Below, one piece after another: positions 1 to 8,994 of a DNA stretch of 64,000 nt. The notes beneath the pieces are model-generated. The model was not told where the DNA came from, did not search any database, and was given only the letters and a program-made list of their open reading frames with translations. Every line of letters starts with the position of its first letter. Position 1 is the first letter of the stretch. Both the position numbers and the translations under genes were made by a program. This DNA comes from Anaerolinea sp. (GTDB taxonomy: Bacteria > Chloroflexota > Anaerolineae > Anaerolineales > Anaerolineaceae), in NCBI GenBank assembly GCA_029975055.1, contig JARKPU010000051.1:124001-188000 (forward strand). The letters are read 5' to 3'.

Positions 1-2
1 TG

Positions 3-119
3 GCCGTGCGCCTCAGCCTGATCCAGGAGATCCTGACTCGCCTGGGCGGAAAGATTTGGCTCGAGAGCCAGCCGGGCAAAGGGATGACCATGCATTTCAG
101 CCTGCCGCTGGCGCGGTGA
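3..119 (+). CDS. Sensor histidine kinase, C-terminal fragment (ATPase domain end), truncated by window start
   Basis: Manual translation in frame 3: AVRLSLIQEILTRLGGKIWLESQPGKGMTMHFSLPLAR*, typical HATPase_c G2/C-terminal end. Confidence 0.75.
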   Translation, partial: AVRLSLIQEILTRLGGKIWLESQPGKGMTMHFSLPLAR

Positions 120-146
120 GCCGCGGCCTCCCAGATTGAGTAGCTT

Positions 147-2072
147 ATGATGACCCAGAACCAGGAATTGATCCTTATCGTTGTCTCCGAGCCCCAGGTA
201 ACCTTCTTACTGGAGCGCATGCTCAAGTCGCTGGGGTACGCGGTGCAGTCTTGCCCCGACCGGCAGACCGCGCTGAAGCTCCTGCCGGCCGTCAACCCGG
301 CCCTGGTCTTCCTGGGTGAAAAACTGAGCGACGGCAGCGGCCTTTCGCTGGCCGGCGAGGTGCTGCGGCGCTTCCCCTCCGCGCCGATCATCCTCTTCGT
401 GGCGCAGGAATCGCCGGAGGTTCTAAAATCGGCCATGCGCATGGGCATCACCGAATACCTGTGCCTGCCGCTGCGCGCCGAAGACCTCAACCGGGCCATC
501 AAGAACGCGCTGGAGATCGCCCGGCTGCGCAAAGAGGCCGTGTTGATCGAATCGCGGCGCGCCACCGCCGGGTTGCAGCGCCAGCTGGACGAGCTGGAAA
601 CGCTCACCCGCCTCGGCCGCACGGTGACCGGTTCGCTCGACCTCGACCATGTGCTCACCGCCGTGGTGGAGGCCGCCGTGGAGCTGACCGCCGCCGAAGA
701 AGGTAGCCTGCTGCTGCTGGATGAAGATACCGGCGAGCTGTATATGCGCGCGGCGCGCAACTTCCAGGAAGAGTTCGTGCGCACCTTCCGCATCCCCGTC
801 CAGGATACGCTGGCCGGTTCGGTGATCCGCAACGGGCAGTCGGTGCTGCTGGACGATAACACGCCGCAGAAGATCAAAACCGCCTACCTGGTGCAGAGCC
901 TGCTTTACGTGCCGCTCTCTATGAACGGGCATGTCTTTGGCGTGCTGGGCGTGGATAACCGCCAGAACCGCCTGCCGTTCACCGACCATCACATCAAGCT
1001 GCTCAACGCGCTGGCCGAGTTCGCCGTCATCGCCATCGAAAACGCGCGCCTGTACGCCGCCACGATCAGCGAACAGCGCAAGATGGAAACCGTGCTGACA
1101 AGCGTGCGCGACGGGGTGATCTTGCTCGACCAGGACCAGCGCCTGGTGCTGGTCAACAATGTGGTGCGCGAGGCGCTTGGGCTGGGGGAGGAGCGCCTGA
1201 CCGGGCGGCCCTTCCGCGAGATCTTCAACCAGCCGGCCTTGCTGGAGTTGATCGAGACGCTTGGCAAGACCGTCTCGAACCGCACGGAGCTTTCGGTGGA
1301 AGACGGGCGCATCTTTTCGGTGCAAATCTCGCCGATCCCAGAGGTGGGGTTGGCCTTCACCCTGAGCGACATCACCAGCCTGAAGAAACTCGACCAGATC
1401 AAGAGCGACTTTGTCCACACCGTCTCGCACGACCTGCGCTCACCGTTGACGGCCATCTTGGGCTATGTGGAGCTGATCGAGCGCGCGGGCAACATCAACG
1501 ACCTGCAGCGCGATTTTATCCGCCGCGTGCAGGTGAGCGTCCACAACATCACCAGCCTGGTGGATGACCTGCTCGACCTGGGGCGCATCGAGGCGGGCTT
1601 CGACACGCGCAAGGAATCGGTTCAGCTCGACCAGATCATCCACTATTCGGCCGACGGGCTGCGCAAGAAGCTGGCCGAAAAGGGCCATCACCTGCAGATC
1701 AACCTGCCAACCAGCATGCCGCCCATCCTGGCCAACCCGGTGCAGATGCGCCAGATGATCGACAACCTGCTCGATAACGCGCTCAAATACACGCCTGCGG
1801 GCGGGACGATCACCATCTCGGGGCATGTGGAAAAGAGCCAGGTGATCTTGCAGGTGATTGATAACGGTATCGGCATCCCGTCGCTGGATCTGCCGTATAT
1901 CTTCGATAAATTCTACCGGGCCTCGAACGCCACGCCCGAAATGGCCGGTACCGGCCTGGGATTGGCTATCGTGAAATCGATCATCGAGGGCCACCAGGGC
2001 CGCGTGTGGGTAGATTCGACGGTGGGCGAGGGCACCACCATTACGATCGTCTTACCAGTCAGCGGAGGATAA
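147..2072 (+). CDS. Hybrid sensor histidine kinase (REC + GAF + PAS + HisKA + HATPase)
   Basis: ORF 641 aa; HisKA motif DFVHTVSHDLRSPLTAILGYVELIE, N box NLLDNALKYTPAGG, G boxes DNGIGIP and GTGLGLAIVKSIIEGHQG; N-terminal receiver-like region. Confidence 0.93.
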   Translation: MMTQNQELILIVVSEPQVTFLLERMLKSLGYAVQSCPDRQTALKLLPAVNPALVFLGEKLSDGSGLSLAGEVLRRFPSAPIILFVAQESPEVLKSAMRMGITEYLCLPLRAEDLNRAIKNALEIARLRKEAVLIESRRATAGLQRQLDELETLTRLGRTVTGSLDLDHVLTAVVEAAVELTAAEEGSLLLLDEDTGELYMRAARNFQEEFVRTFRIPVQDTLAGSVIRNGQSVLLDDNTPQKIKTAYLVQSLLYVPLSMNGHVFGVLGVDNRQNRLPFTDHHIKLLNALAEFAVIAIENARLYAATISEQRKMETVLTSVRDGVILLDQDQRLVLVNNVVREALGLGEERLTGRPFREIFNQPALLELIETLGKTVSNRTELSVEDGRIFSVQISPIPEVGLAFTLSDITSLKKLDQIKSDFVHTVSHDLRSPLTAILGYVELIERAGNINDLQRDFIRRVQVSVHNITSLVDDLLDLGRIEAGFDTRKESVQLDQIIHYSADGLRKKLAEKGHHLQINLPTSMPPILANPVQMRQMIDNLLDNALKYTPAGGTITISGHVEKSQVILQVIDNGIGIPSLDLPYIFDKFYRASNATPEMAGTGLGLAIVKSIIEGHQGRVWVDSTVGEGTTITIVLPVSGG

Positions 2073-2077
2073 GCCGA

Positions 2078-3421
2078 ATGAGCATCTTCGATGGCCAGCG
2101 TCTGGACAACGCTACGTTCAAGCTGGATATTGAACGCATGCGCCGGGGTTGGTATAGCGATAAGTACTTCACCAATATCGCCACCATGTTGACGGCACTT
2201 GCCGGGCAGGGGTACACCTATCAAGGGGCGCACCACAAGCTTTCTTCGCAAGCCTCGGCAGAGGGCATTGCCGTGGGCGATATCGAGGTGGAGATGCAAT
2301 GGTTCACCCGCCGCGTGGGCACCACCCTGGTGGTGGGGGTGGATAAGGCGCTGACCATGCTGCGCCACTGCACCGGCTATTACGAGGGCGAGAAGTTCAT
2401 CAACACGGCCGATCAGTTGGAGGTGTGGGCGGTGCACGACGGCACGGTGGTGATCTCGGACGGCGACCCGCTCAACATTCACCCGGTGATCCGCGTGCGC
2501 GGGAGGTACCGCGATTTTGCCATCCTCGAAACCCCCACGCTGGGCATCCTCACGCGCGCCAGCCGCGTGGCGACGAACGTCTATGAGACGCTCATCGCCG
2601 CGCACGGCAAGCCGGTGCTGTTCTTCCCGGCGCGCTTTGACGTGCACGAGGTGCAGGCCGCCGACGGCTATGCCTACAATATCGCCGTGCAACGCGTGAA
2701 TATGGATAACGCCAGCACGCTCGGGCCGTTCGTCTCCACCGATGCGCAGGGCGATTGGTGGGGCGGCGCGGGCGGCGGAACCGTCTCGCACTCGGCCATC
2801 GCCAGCTTCCTGGGTGATACCGCCGCGGCCATGCTGGCCTTCGCCGAGGTGCTGCCCACCAGCATCCCGCGCATCGCGCTGGTAGACTTCAACAACGACT
2901 GCGTGGGCGATTCCCGGCTGGTGTGCCAGGTGATGTTCGAGCGCTACCGCCGATTATGCGAGGCCGGCAACGAGAAAGAAGCCGAGCGCTACCGTCTGTA
3001 TGGCGTGCGCCTGGATACCAGCGCCAGCCTGCGGGATGTTTCGGTGCCGCCCCTGGGCGACCCCGCCCTCGACCTGGGCGTGAACCCCCGGCTGTGCTTC
3101 CTGGTGCGCCAGGGGTTAGACAGCGCCTGGGAAAGCTGGGACCTGCCCGAGGAATGGCGCGAGCGCGCCCGCGAATACTGCCGCAATGTGCGCATCGTCG
3201 TTTCGGGCGGGTTTGGGCCTGAGAAAATCCGCCGCTTCGAGCGTCTGCGCGTGCCGGTGGATATCTATGCGGTCGGCTCGGCGCTCTTCGACAACCACGG
3301 CCCGACGGTCACCGATTACACCGCCGACGTGGTGCGCATCAAGGTGCACGGCGAGTGGATCGACATGGCCAAGGTGGGCCGCCGCTCGCAAGATAACCCC
3401 GACCTGGAACGAGTCTGGTAA
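2078..3421 (+). CDS. Nicotinate phosphoribosyltransferase family protein
   Basis: ORF from internal ATG (MSIFDGQRLDNATFKLDIERMRRGWYSDKYF); AALVDFNNDCVGDS-like and ...IVVSGGFGPEKIRRFE...YAVGSALFDNHG typical of NAPRTase. Confidence 0.85.
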   Translation: MSIFDGQRLDNATFKLDIERMRRGWYSDKYFTNIATMLTALAGQGYTYQGAHHKLSSQASAEGIAVGDIEVEMQWFTRRVGTTLVVGVDKALTMLRHCTGYYEGEKFINTADQLEVWAVHDGTVVISDGDPLNIHPVIRVRGRYRDFAILETPTLGILTRASRVATNVYETLIAAHGKPVLFFPARFDVHEVQAADGYAYNIAVQRVNMDNASTLGPFVSTDAQGDWWGGAGGGTVSHSAIASFLGDTAAAMLAFAEVLPTSIPRIALVDFNNDCVGDSRLVCQVMFERYRRLCEAGNEKEAERYRLYGVRLDTSASLRDVSVPPLGDPALDLGVNPRLCFLVRQGLDSAWESWDLPEEWRERAREYCRNVRIVVSGGFGPEKIRRFERLRVPVDIYAVGSALFDNHGPTVTDYTADVVRIKVHGEWIDMAKVGRRSQDNPDLERVW

Positions 3422-3482
3422 GGGTGCGTCGGCCTTCCGGCTATCATCCTGCCCGGAAAAGCGGGTTGTGCATTTCTGTTCA

Positions 3483-3516
3483 AAAAAAATTGTGGGGCCG
3501 CCCCCACAATTTTTTT
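3483..3516. terminator. Bidirectional intrinsic terminator-like hairpin between convergent genes; also a member of the 32-bp palindrome family
   Basis: AAAAAAATTGTGGGG-CCGC-CCCCACAATTTTTTT. Confidence 0.8.
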
Positions 3517-3536
3517 GTTAACCATTCACGATAGGG

Positions 3537-4727
3537 TTAATCAAAGAACCCGGCGTCTTCCTCGCTGAGGTGCTTCTTCGCCTCTTCGACGATGAAATCA
3601 ACCCCCAGGCCGGGGGTGTCCCACACGTCGATCAGGCTGTTCTTGACGATCGGGTCCGGCAGGCCGGTGATGATGCTGTACCACCAATCGGGGCGCGCCA
3701 CGGGGTATTCGAAGGCGATGTAGTTCTGCGGGAGCGTGGCCGCCACCTGGACGAGGGCGGCCAGGCCGATCAACCCATCGAAGATGCCGTGCGGGGCCAT
3801 GAGAATGCCGTGCAGGTCGGCGTATTCGGCCACCCATTTGAGTTCGGCAATGCCGCCGATATCGGCCGGGTCGGGGCCGATGATGTTGACGGCGTGCGAC
3901 TCGATCAATTCCTTGAAGTTCTGGCGCAGGTAGATCTGCTCGCCGGTGTGGATGGGGGTGGAGGTGCTGCGCGTCACCTCGCGGTAAACATCGGCCAGCA
4001 CGTAGGGCATGTAATCGCCGGTGATCAGATCTTCCAGCCACATCACGTTGAGCGGTTCGAGGGCTTTGGCCAGGCGGATCGCGTCGGGGACCATCCAGCC
4101 GGGGCCGCAATCGAGCGCCAGGCCGATCTCATCGCCCAAGACGGCTTTCATCGCTTCCACGCAGGCGATGACGTGCTTGAGGCCGCGCTCGGTGAGCGGC
4201 CCGCGGTTGGAATGCGGGGGGCCGCCCTGCAGGTCGCCATAGAAGAAGCCCGGCACGCTGCCGGTCATGCCGCTGTGAAAGCCCACGGCGGCTTTGATGA
4301 TGCTGAAGCCCTCTTTGGCGGCTTTCATTTTAGCCATGTTGTCGGCGTAGTCTTGCGGGGAATGCCCGCTCATCGGGAAGCGCACCCCGCCGTTATAGAC
4401 GCGCACGCGGTCGCGCACTTTGCCGCCCAGGAGCTTATACACGGGCACCCCGGCGGCCTTGCCGGCGATATCCCAGAGGGCCATTTCGATGGCGCTCACC
4501 GAGCTGCCCCAGGGCTTGAAGCTGCCCATACGGCGGATCTTGAGCATCACGCGCTCCACGTTGGTGGGGTCTTCGCCGATCAGGTACTGCTTATAGAAGA
4601 GGACGTGCGGCTTCAGGTAGGGCTTGGAATTTTCAGCCTCGCCGTAGCCGTAGATGCCTTCGTCGGTGGTGATGCGCACAACCGGGTTTTGCCCGATGAC
4701 GGCGCATTTCAGGTCGGTGATTTTCAT
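3537..4727 (-). CDS. Mandelate racemase/muconate lactonizing enzyme family (enolase superfamily sugar acid dehydratase-like)
   Basis: 396 aa; MKITDLKCAVIGQNPVVRITTDEGIYGYGEAE..., ALWDIAGKAAGVPVYKLLGG, ALDCGPGW, WLEDL, HTGEQIY. Confidence 0.9.
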   Translation of the reverse strand: MKITDLKCAVIGQNPVVRITTDEGIYGYGEAENSKPYLKPHVLFYKQYLIGEDPTNVERVMLKIRRMGSFKPWGSSVSAIEMALWDIAGKAAGVPVYKLLGGKVRDRVRVYNGGVRFPMSGHSPQDYADNMAKMKAAKEGFSIIKAAVGFHSGMTGSVPGFFYGDLQGGPPHSNRGPLTERGLKHVIACVEAMKAVLGDEIGLALDCGPGWMVPDAIRLAKALEPLNVMWLEDLITGDYMPYVLADVYREVTRSTSTPIHTGEQIYLRQNFKELIESHAVNIIGPDPADIGGIAELKWVAEYADLHGILMAPHGIFDGLIGLAALVQVAATLPQNYIAFEYPVARPDWWYSIITGLPDPIVKNSLIDVWDTPGLGVDFIVEEAKKHLSEEDAGFFD

Positions 4728-4797
4728 TGTTGAGTGCCTCCGGTTGGAATAGAAATATTATAGAGGAAAAATGAAAACCGCCTTGCAGCAACAAAAA

Positions 4798-4823
4798 GGT
4801 GCGGTCGTTTGAACGACCGCACC
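4798..4823 (-). terminator. Intrinsic terminator downstream of DEAD-box helicase
   Basis: Perfect palindrome GGTGCGGTCGTT-TG-AACGACCGCACC followed by TTTTTG on the minus strand. Confidence 0.8.
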
Positions 4824-4847
4824 CGATTGGATTGGAATTCCTGTGGC

Positions 4848-6524
4848 TTAGTTGGCCAGGGTGAGCAGCACGGGCTTTCCGCGCAGGTAATACTTGCCGC
4901 TGCTCGCCTGCAGCACCTGCTGGACGTGCCGCTCGGCCACATCCACGAAGGTGTGCTCGGCGTGAATGTCGATCACGCCGATGGCCCGCCCCGGGATGCC
5001 CACCTCGCTGGCGATGGCCCCGACCACGTCGCTGGGACGCAGGCCGTGCGCGTTGCCGAGGTTCATCAGCAGGCGCACCATGCCGGAACCCGCTTTTTGG
5101 CCCTTGAGGCGGGCGGGCTGCTCGCGGTGCGCCTTTTTGCGCGGGTCGTAGGGCGAGAGGGCCGAAGCATCGGCCTGAGCGAAGGGGCGCCGGGGGCGCT
5201 GCTCGCGGGCAGGCTCGACGATCTCCTCCAGGGGGTGCTCATTCTGGCTGCTGCGCGCCAGCCGGATGGCCGCCGCAGCAATATCTTCCAGGCTCAGGCC
5301 GCTCTGGCTCAGCCGGGCGATCAACGCTTGCTCGGTTCCCTGCCCGGCGGCGCCGAGCTGCTCTTGCAGGCGGCCGATGAAGCGCTCATCGCGGCGGGCC
5401 AGGATTTCTTCGCGGGTGGGGATGGGCATTTCGCGCAGCGGCTGGCGGGTGTAGGCCTCGACGGCCTGGATGCGCCCGCGCTCGCGCGGCACGAAGAAGG
5501 TGATCGCCACGCCCTTTTTGCCGGCGCGCCCGGTGCGCCCGATGCGGTGCACGTAGCTTTCGGCGTCGTCGGGTGAGTCGTAATTGAACACGTGCGAGAC
5601 GTTCTCGATATCCAGCCCGCGCGCGGCCACGTCGGTGGCCACCAGCAGGGTGATGGCGCGCTGGCGGAAGCGGTTGAGCACCGTCTCGCGGCGCGACTGG
5701 TTGAGGTCGCCGTGGAGGGCTTCGGCGGCGAAGCCGCGCCCGGCCAGCCCGTCGGCCAGTTCCTGGGCGCGCAGTTTGGTGCGCGCGAAGATGAGGGCGC
5801 TTTGCACGTCTTCGGTTTCGAGCAGGCGGGTGAGGGCCGCCAGTTTATTTTCCTCGCGCACGCGCAGGTAGCGCTGCTCCGTCTCGGCCACGGTGACCTG
5901 GGCGGGGTTGATTTTGATCTCGCAGGGGTTGGCCACGTATTGCCCGGCCAGCTTGCGCACCGCCTCGGGCATGGTGGCCGAGAAGAGCGCGATTTGCCGG
6001 TCCCACGGCACGTAGCCGAGGATGGTTTCGACATCGTCGATGAAGCCCATTTCGAGCATTTCGTCGGCTTCGTCGAGGACGAAGTAGCGCACGGCGCTCA
6101 GGTCGAGGACGCCCTGGCGGATCAGGTCAATCAGGCGCCCGGGGGTGCCCACCACCACATCCACGCCGCGCGCCAGGGCGCGCTTTTGGATCTGGTAAGA
6201 CTGGCCACCGTAAACGGCGAGGATGCGCGCCGAGCCGCGCGCGAGGCGCTCGGTGGCCTCGACGACCTGGATGGCCAGCTCGCGCGTGGGGGCCAGGACG
6301 AGGGCCTGGACGGCCCCGATCCCCGGTTGGAGGCGCTGCAGCATGGGCAGCGCGTAAGCGGCGGTCTTGCCGGTGCCGGTTTGCGCCTGCCCGACGACGT
6401 TGCGGCCTTCCAGCAGGGCCGGGATGGCCGCCTGCTGGATGGGGGTGGGCTGGGTGAAGCCAATCTGCTCGACGGTATCGACAAAGCGGCCGAGCAGGCC
6501 CAAGTTTTCGAACTCTGGAAGCAT
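4848..6524 (-). CDS. DEAD/DEAH box ATP-dependent RNA helicase with C-terminal DbpA-type RNA-binding domain
   Basis: AQTGTGKTAAYALPML, PTRELAIQ, VLDEADEMLEMGF, FSATMP, HRIGRTGRAGKKG; C-terminal VRLLMNLGNAHGLRPSDVVGAIASEVGIPGRAIGVIDIHAEHTFVDV; AGGAG upstream of the chosen ATG. Confidence 0.95.
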   Translation of the reverse strand: MLPEFENLGLLGRFVDTVEQIGFTQPTPIQQAAIPALLEGRNVVGQAQTGTGKTAAYALPMLQRLQPGIGAVQALVLAPTRELAIQVVEATERLARGSARILAVYGGQSYQIQKRALARGVDVVVGTPGRLIDLIRQGVLDLSAVRYFVLDEADEMLEMGFIDDVETILGYVPWDRQIALFSATMPEAVRKLAGQYVANPCEIKINPAQVTVAETEQRYLRVREENKLAALTRLLETEDVQSALIFARTKLRAQELADGLAGRGFAAEALHGDLNQSRRETVLNRFRQRAITLLVATDVAARGLDIENVSHVFNYDSPDDAESYVHRIGRTGRAGKKGVAITFFVPRERGRIQAVEAYTRQPLREMPIPTREEILARRDERFIGRLQEQLGAAGQGTEQALIARLSQSGLSLEDIAAAAIRLARSSQNEHPLEEIVEPAREQRPRRPFAQADASALSPYDPRKKAHREQPARLKGQKAGSGMVRLLMNLGNAHGLRPSDVVGAIASEVGIPGRAIGVIDIHAEHTFVDVAERHVQQVLQASSGKYYLRGKPVLLTLAN

Positions 6525-6552
6525 ATCTGTGGTACTCCTAAACAACAAAAGC

Positions 6553-6574
6553 GCCCTGCTGGTCACAGCAAGGC
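6553..6574 (-). promoter_or_regulatory. Terminator-like/attenuator hairpin in helicase 5' leader
   Basis: Minus strand GCCTTGCTG-TGAC-CAGCAGGGC followed by GCTTTTGTTGTTT, ~30 nt upstream of the start codon. Confidence 0.5.
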
Positions 6575-6656
6575 ACTCAGAACAAGCACGATCACTGTCC
6601 TGGCGGTTTGCCCGCCAGAGGGGAGATTATAACATAGAATCCATGGGAATGAAGAA

Positions 6657-7230
6657 TTCACCGCGAAGAACGCGAATGGGCGCGAATAAGAGGAATTGAA
6701 CCGCGAAGAACGCGAAGGAAAAGAATCTTATTCGCGTGCCTTCGTGGTTTGATGGCTCTTGAAGAGAGATGGAACCGCGAAGAACACGAATGGGCGCGAA
6801 TAAGAGGAATTGAACCGCGAAGGTCACGAAGGAAAAGAATCTTATTCGCGTGCCTTCATGGTTTGATGGCTCTTGAAGAGAGATGGAACCGCGAAGAACA
6901 CGAATGGTCGCGAATACGAGGAATTGAACCGCGAAGGGCGCGAAGGAAAAGAATCTTATTCGCGTGCCTTCATGGTTTGATGGCTCTTGAAGAGGGATGG
7001 AACCGCGAAGAACGCGAAAGGGCGCGAATAGGAGGAATTGAACCGCGAAGGGCGCGAAGGAAAAGAATCTTATTCGCGTTACTTCGCGTGCCTTCGTGGT
7101 TTGATGGCTCTTGAAGAGGGATGGAACCGCGAAGAACGCGAAAGGACGCGAATAAGAGGAATTGAACCGCGAAGAACGCGAAGGATGAGTGCCTTTTTAG
7201 CGTTACTTCGCATGCTTTCGTGGTTCATTT
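6657..7230. repeat. Tandem array, ~5 copies of a 114-bp unit, each containing an internal inverted repeat
   Basis: CCGCGAAGAAC starts at 6661, 6775, 6889, 7003 and 7127 (spacing 114,114,114,124; the last interval carries a 10-bp insertion TTACTTCGCG). Confidence 0.95.
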
Positions 7231-7284
7231 CCTAAGACCTATTTTGGAAAGTTGGTACAATGGATGAAAAAAACAGAGGTGCGT

Positions 7285-8265
7285 ATGGAATACCGCTTCT
7301 TGGGAAGCACCGGCGTGCAGGTGAGCCAGCTTTGCTTTGGCACCATGTCGTTCGGCGGGGATGCCGATGAGGCGACCTCGGCGGCGCTCTTCCGGCGCTG
7401 CCGCGATGCGGGGATCAATTTCTTCGATTGCGCCAACACCTACGCGGGCGGGCGCTCGGAGGAAATCCTCGGGCGGCTGATGGCCGGCAGCCGCGATGAA
7501 CTGGTCATTACCAGCAAGGTGTACTTCCCCACCGGGCAGGACGTGAACGCGCGCGGAGCTTCGCGGCGCAACATCCTGGCCCAGGTGGAGGGCAGCCTGC
7601 GCCGCCTCGGCACCGACCACCTCGACATCTATTTCATCCATCACTTTGACGACCACACCCCCCTGCCCGAGACGCTGCGCGCCCTGGACGACCTGGTGAA
7701 AGCCGGCAAGGTGCTCTACCCCGCGGCCAGCAACTTCGCTGCCTGGCAGGTGGCCAAAGCCCTTGGCCTGAGCGCGCTGCACGGCTGGGCGGCGTTCGCC
7801 TGCCTGCAGCCGATGTACAACCTGGTGAAGCGCCAGGCCGAGGTGGAGCTGCTGCCGCTGGCGCTCAGCGAAGGCCTGGGGGTGATTCCCTACAGCCCGC
7901 TGGGCGGCGGGCTGCTGACGGGCAAATACGGCCTTGACAAACGCCCCCCAAGCGGCCGCCTGGTGGAAAACGCCATGTACAAAACGCGCTACGCAGGCGA
8001 TTGGGTCTTCGAGGTGGCGGAACGCTTCAGCCGGTTCGCACAGGAGCGCGGCTTCGAACCGGCAGCCCTGGCGGTGGCCTGGGTGGGCAGCCACCCCGCG
8101 GTGACGGCGCCGATCATCGGCGCGCGTAACCTGCAGCAACTGGAAGGCTCGTTGAAATCGGTGGATGTGCCGATGACGCCCGAGCTGCGCGCCGAAATCT
8201 CGGCGCTCTCGCCCGAGCCGCCGCCGGCCACCGACCGCAGCGAGGAAGCCGCACCTGCCCGGTAG
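7285..8265 (+). CDS. Aldo/keto reductase
   Basis: MEYRFLGSTGVQVSQLCFGTMSFG...INFFDCANTYAGGRSEEILGR...RASRRNILAQVEGSLRRLGTDHLDIYFIHHFDD. Confidence 0.93.
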   Translation: MEYRFLGSTGVQVSQLCFGTMSFGGDADEATSAALFRRCRDAGINFFDCANTYAGGRSEEILGRLMAGSRDELVITSKVYFPTGQDVNARGASRRNILAQVEGSLRRLGTDHLDIYFIHHFDDHTPLPETLRALDDLVKAGKVLYPAASNFAAWQVAKALGLSALHGWAAFACLQPMYNLVKRQAEVELLPLALSEGLGVIPYSPLGGGLLTGKYGLDKRPPSGRLVENAMYKTRYAGDWVFEVAERFSRFAQERGFEPAALAVAWVGSHPAVTAPIIGARNLQQLEGSLKSVDVPMTPELRAEISALSPEPPPATDRSEEAAPAR

Positions 8266-8271
8266 GCGCGC

Positions 8272-8910
8272 ATGAAGCTGATCCAATCCGACTACGATGA
8301 CCACTACCATGAAAACTTCCTGCTGCGCGAGACGCCAAACTCTCAGCGCAACCGGCGACGCCTGGCGGCACTGCTAGCCTATAAACAGACCGGCAACCTC
8401 CTGGAAATCGGCTGTGGAAAAGCGGGCTTCTTGCGCCAGGCGGCGCGTCACTTTTCGGTGGAGGGCATCGAAATTTCGCGCAACGCCGTGGAAGATTTGC
8501 AGCCCGACTTCGGCAGCAGCATCCGCCACGCCAACATCGAAACGCACACCCTGCCGCACCGGCGCTATGATGTGATCGCGGCGTTCAACCTGCTCGAACA
8601 CCTGCGGCGGCCCGAGGCGGCCATCCGCCGGATGTACGCCTCGCTGGTGGAGGGCGGCGTGATCATCGGCTCGATGCCGAACAACTTTGGGCTGGTCGGG
8701 GGCGTGGCGACGCTCTTGAGCAACTTCTTCGACCGCACCCACATCTCCACGCTCACGCCTGCCGCCTGGCGGACGCTCTTCCAGCAGGCGGGCTTCCGGC
8801 AGATCGATTTTTTCGGCGAGGTGACCATTGGCCGCAACCGCGCGGTGCACATCCATCACCGGCTGTGGCCGCACCTGAGTTTTAACCTGATGTTCGCCTG
8901 CGTGAAATAG
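8272..8910 (+). CDS. Class I SAM-dependent methyltransferase
   Basis: LLEIGCGKAGFLRQAARHFSVEGIEIS...YDVIAAFNLLEHLRRPEAAIRRMYASLVEGGVIIGSMPN. Confidence 0.9.
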   Translation: MKLIQSDYDDHYHENFLLRETPNSQRNRRRLAALLAYKQTGNLLEIGCGKAGFLRQAARHFSVEGIEISRNAVEDLQPDFGSSIRHANIETHTLPHRRYDVIAAFNLLEHLRRPEAAIRRMYASLVEGGVIIGSMPNNFGLVGGVATLLSNFFDRTHISTLTPAAWRTLFQQAGFRQIDFFGEVTIGRNRAVHIHHRLWPHLSFNLMFACVK

Positions 8911-8927
8911 ACCGGAAGTTTACCGGC

Positions 8928-8980
8928 CTATGGAAAAACCGCGATTTCATGCGCCTGTGGTCGGGGCAGACGATCTCGAG
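8928..8980 (+). pseudogene. Remnant of MFS transporter N-terminus
   Basis: In-frame LWKNRDFMRLWSGQTISS, a characteristic MFS N-terminal signature, with no following transporter ORF. Confidence 0.6.
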
Positions 8981-8994
8981 CGATCTTCTTTGCG

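Noticed and set aside
423-1430. 335-aa minus-strand ORF inside the histidine kinase
   Set aside because: Antisense shadow ORF; the plus strand has clear HisKA/HATPase motifs.
6749-7114. 121-aa repeat protein in the tandem array
   Set aside because: Frame stays open only because the repeat period is divisible by three; no RBS or protein-like conservation, and the DNA is an intergenic hairpin repeat.
6657-7230. Possible CRISPR array
   Set aside because: Unit is a 114-bp near-identical tandem repeat with no unique spacers, and no cas genes are present.
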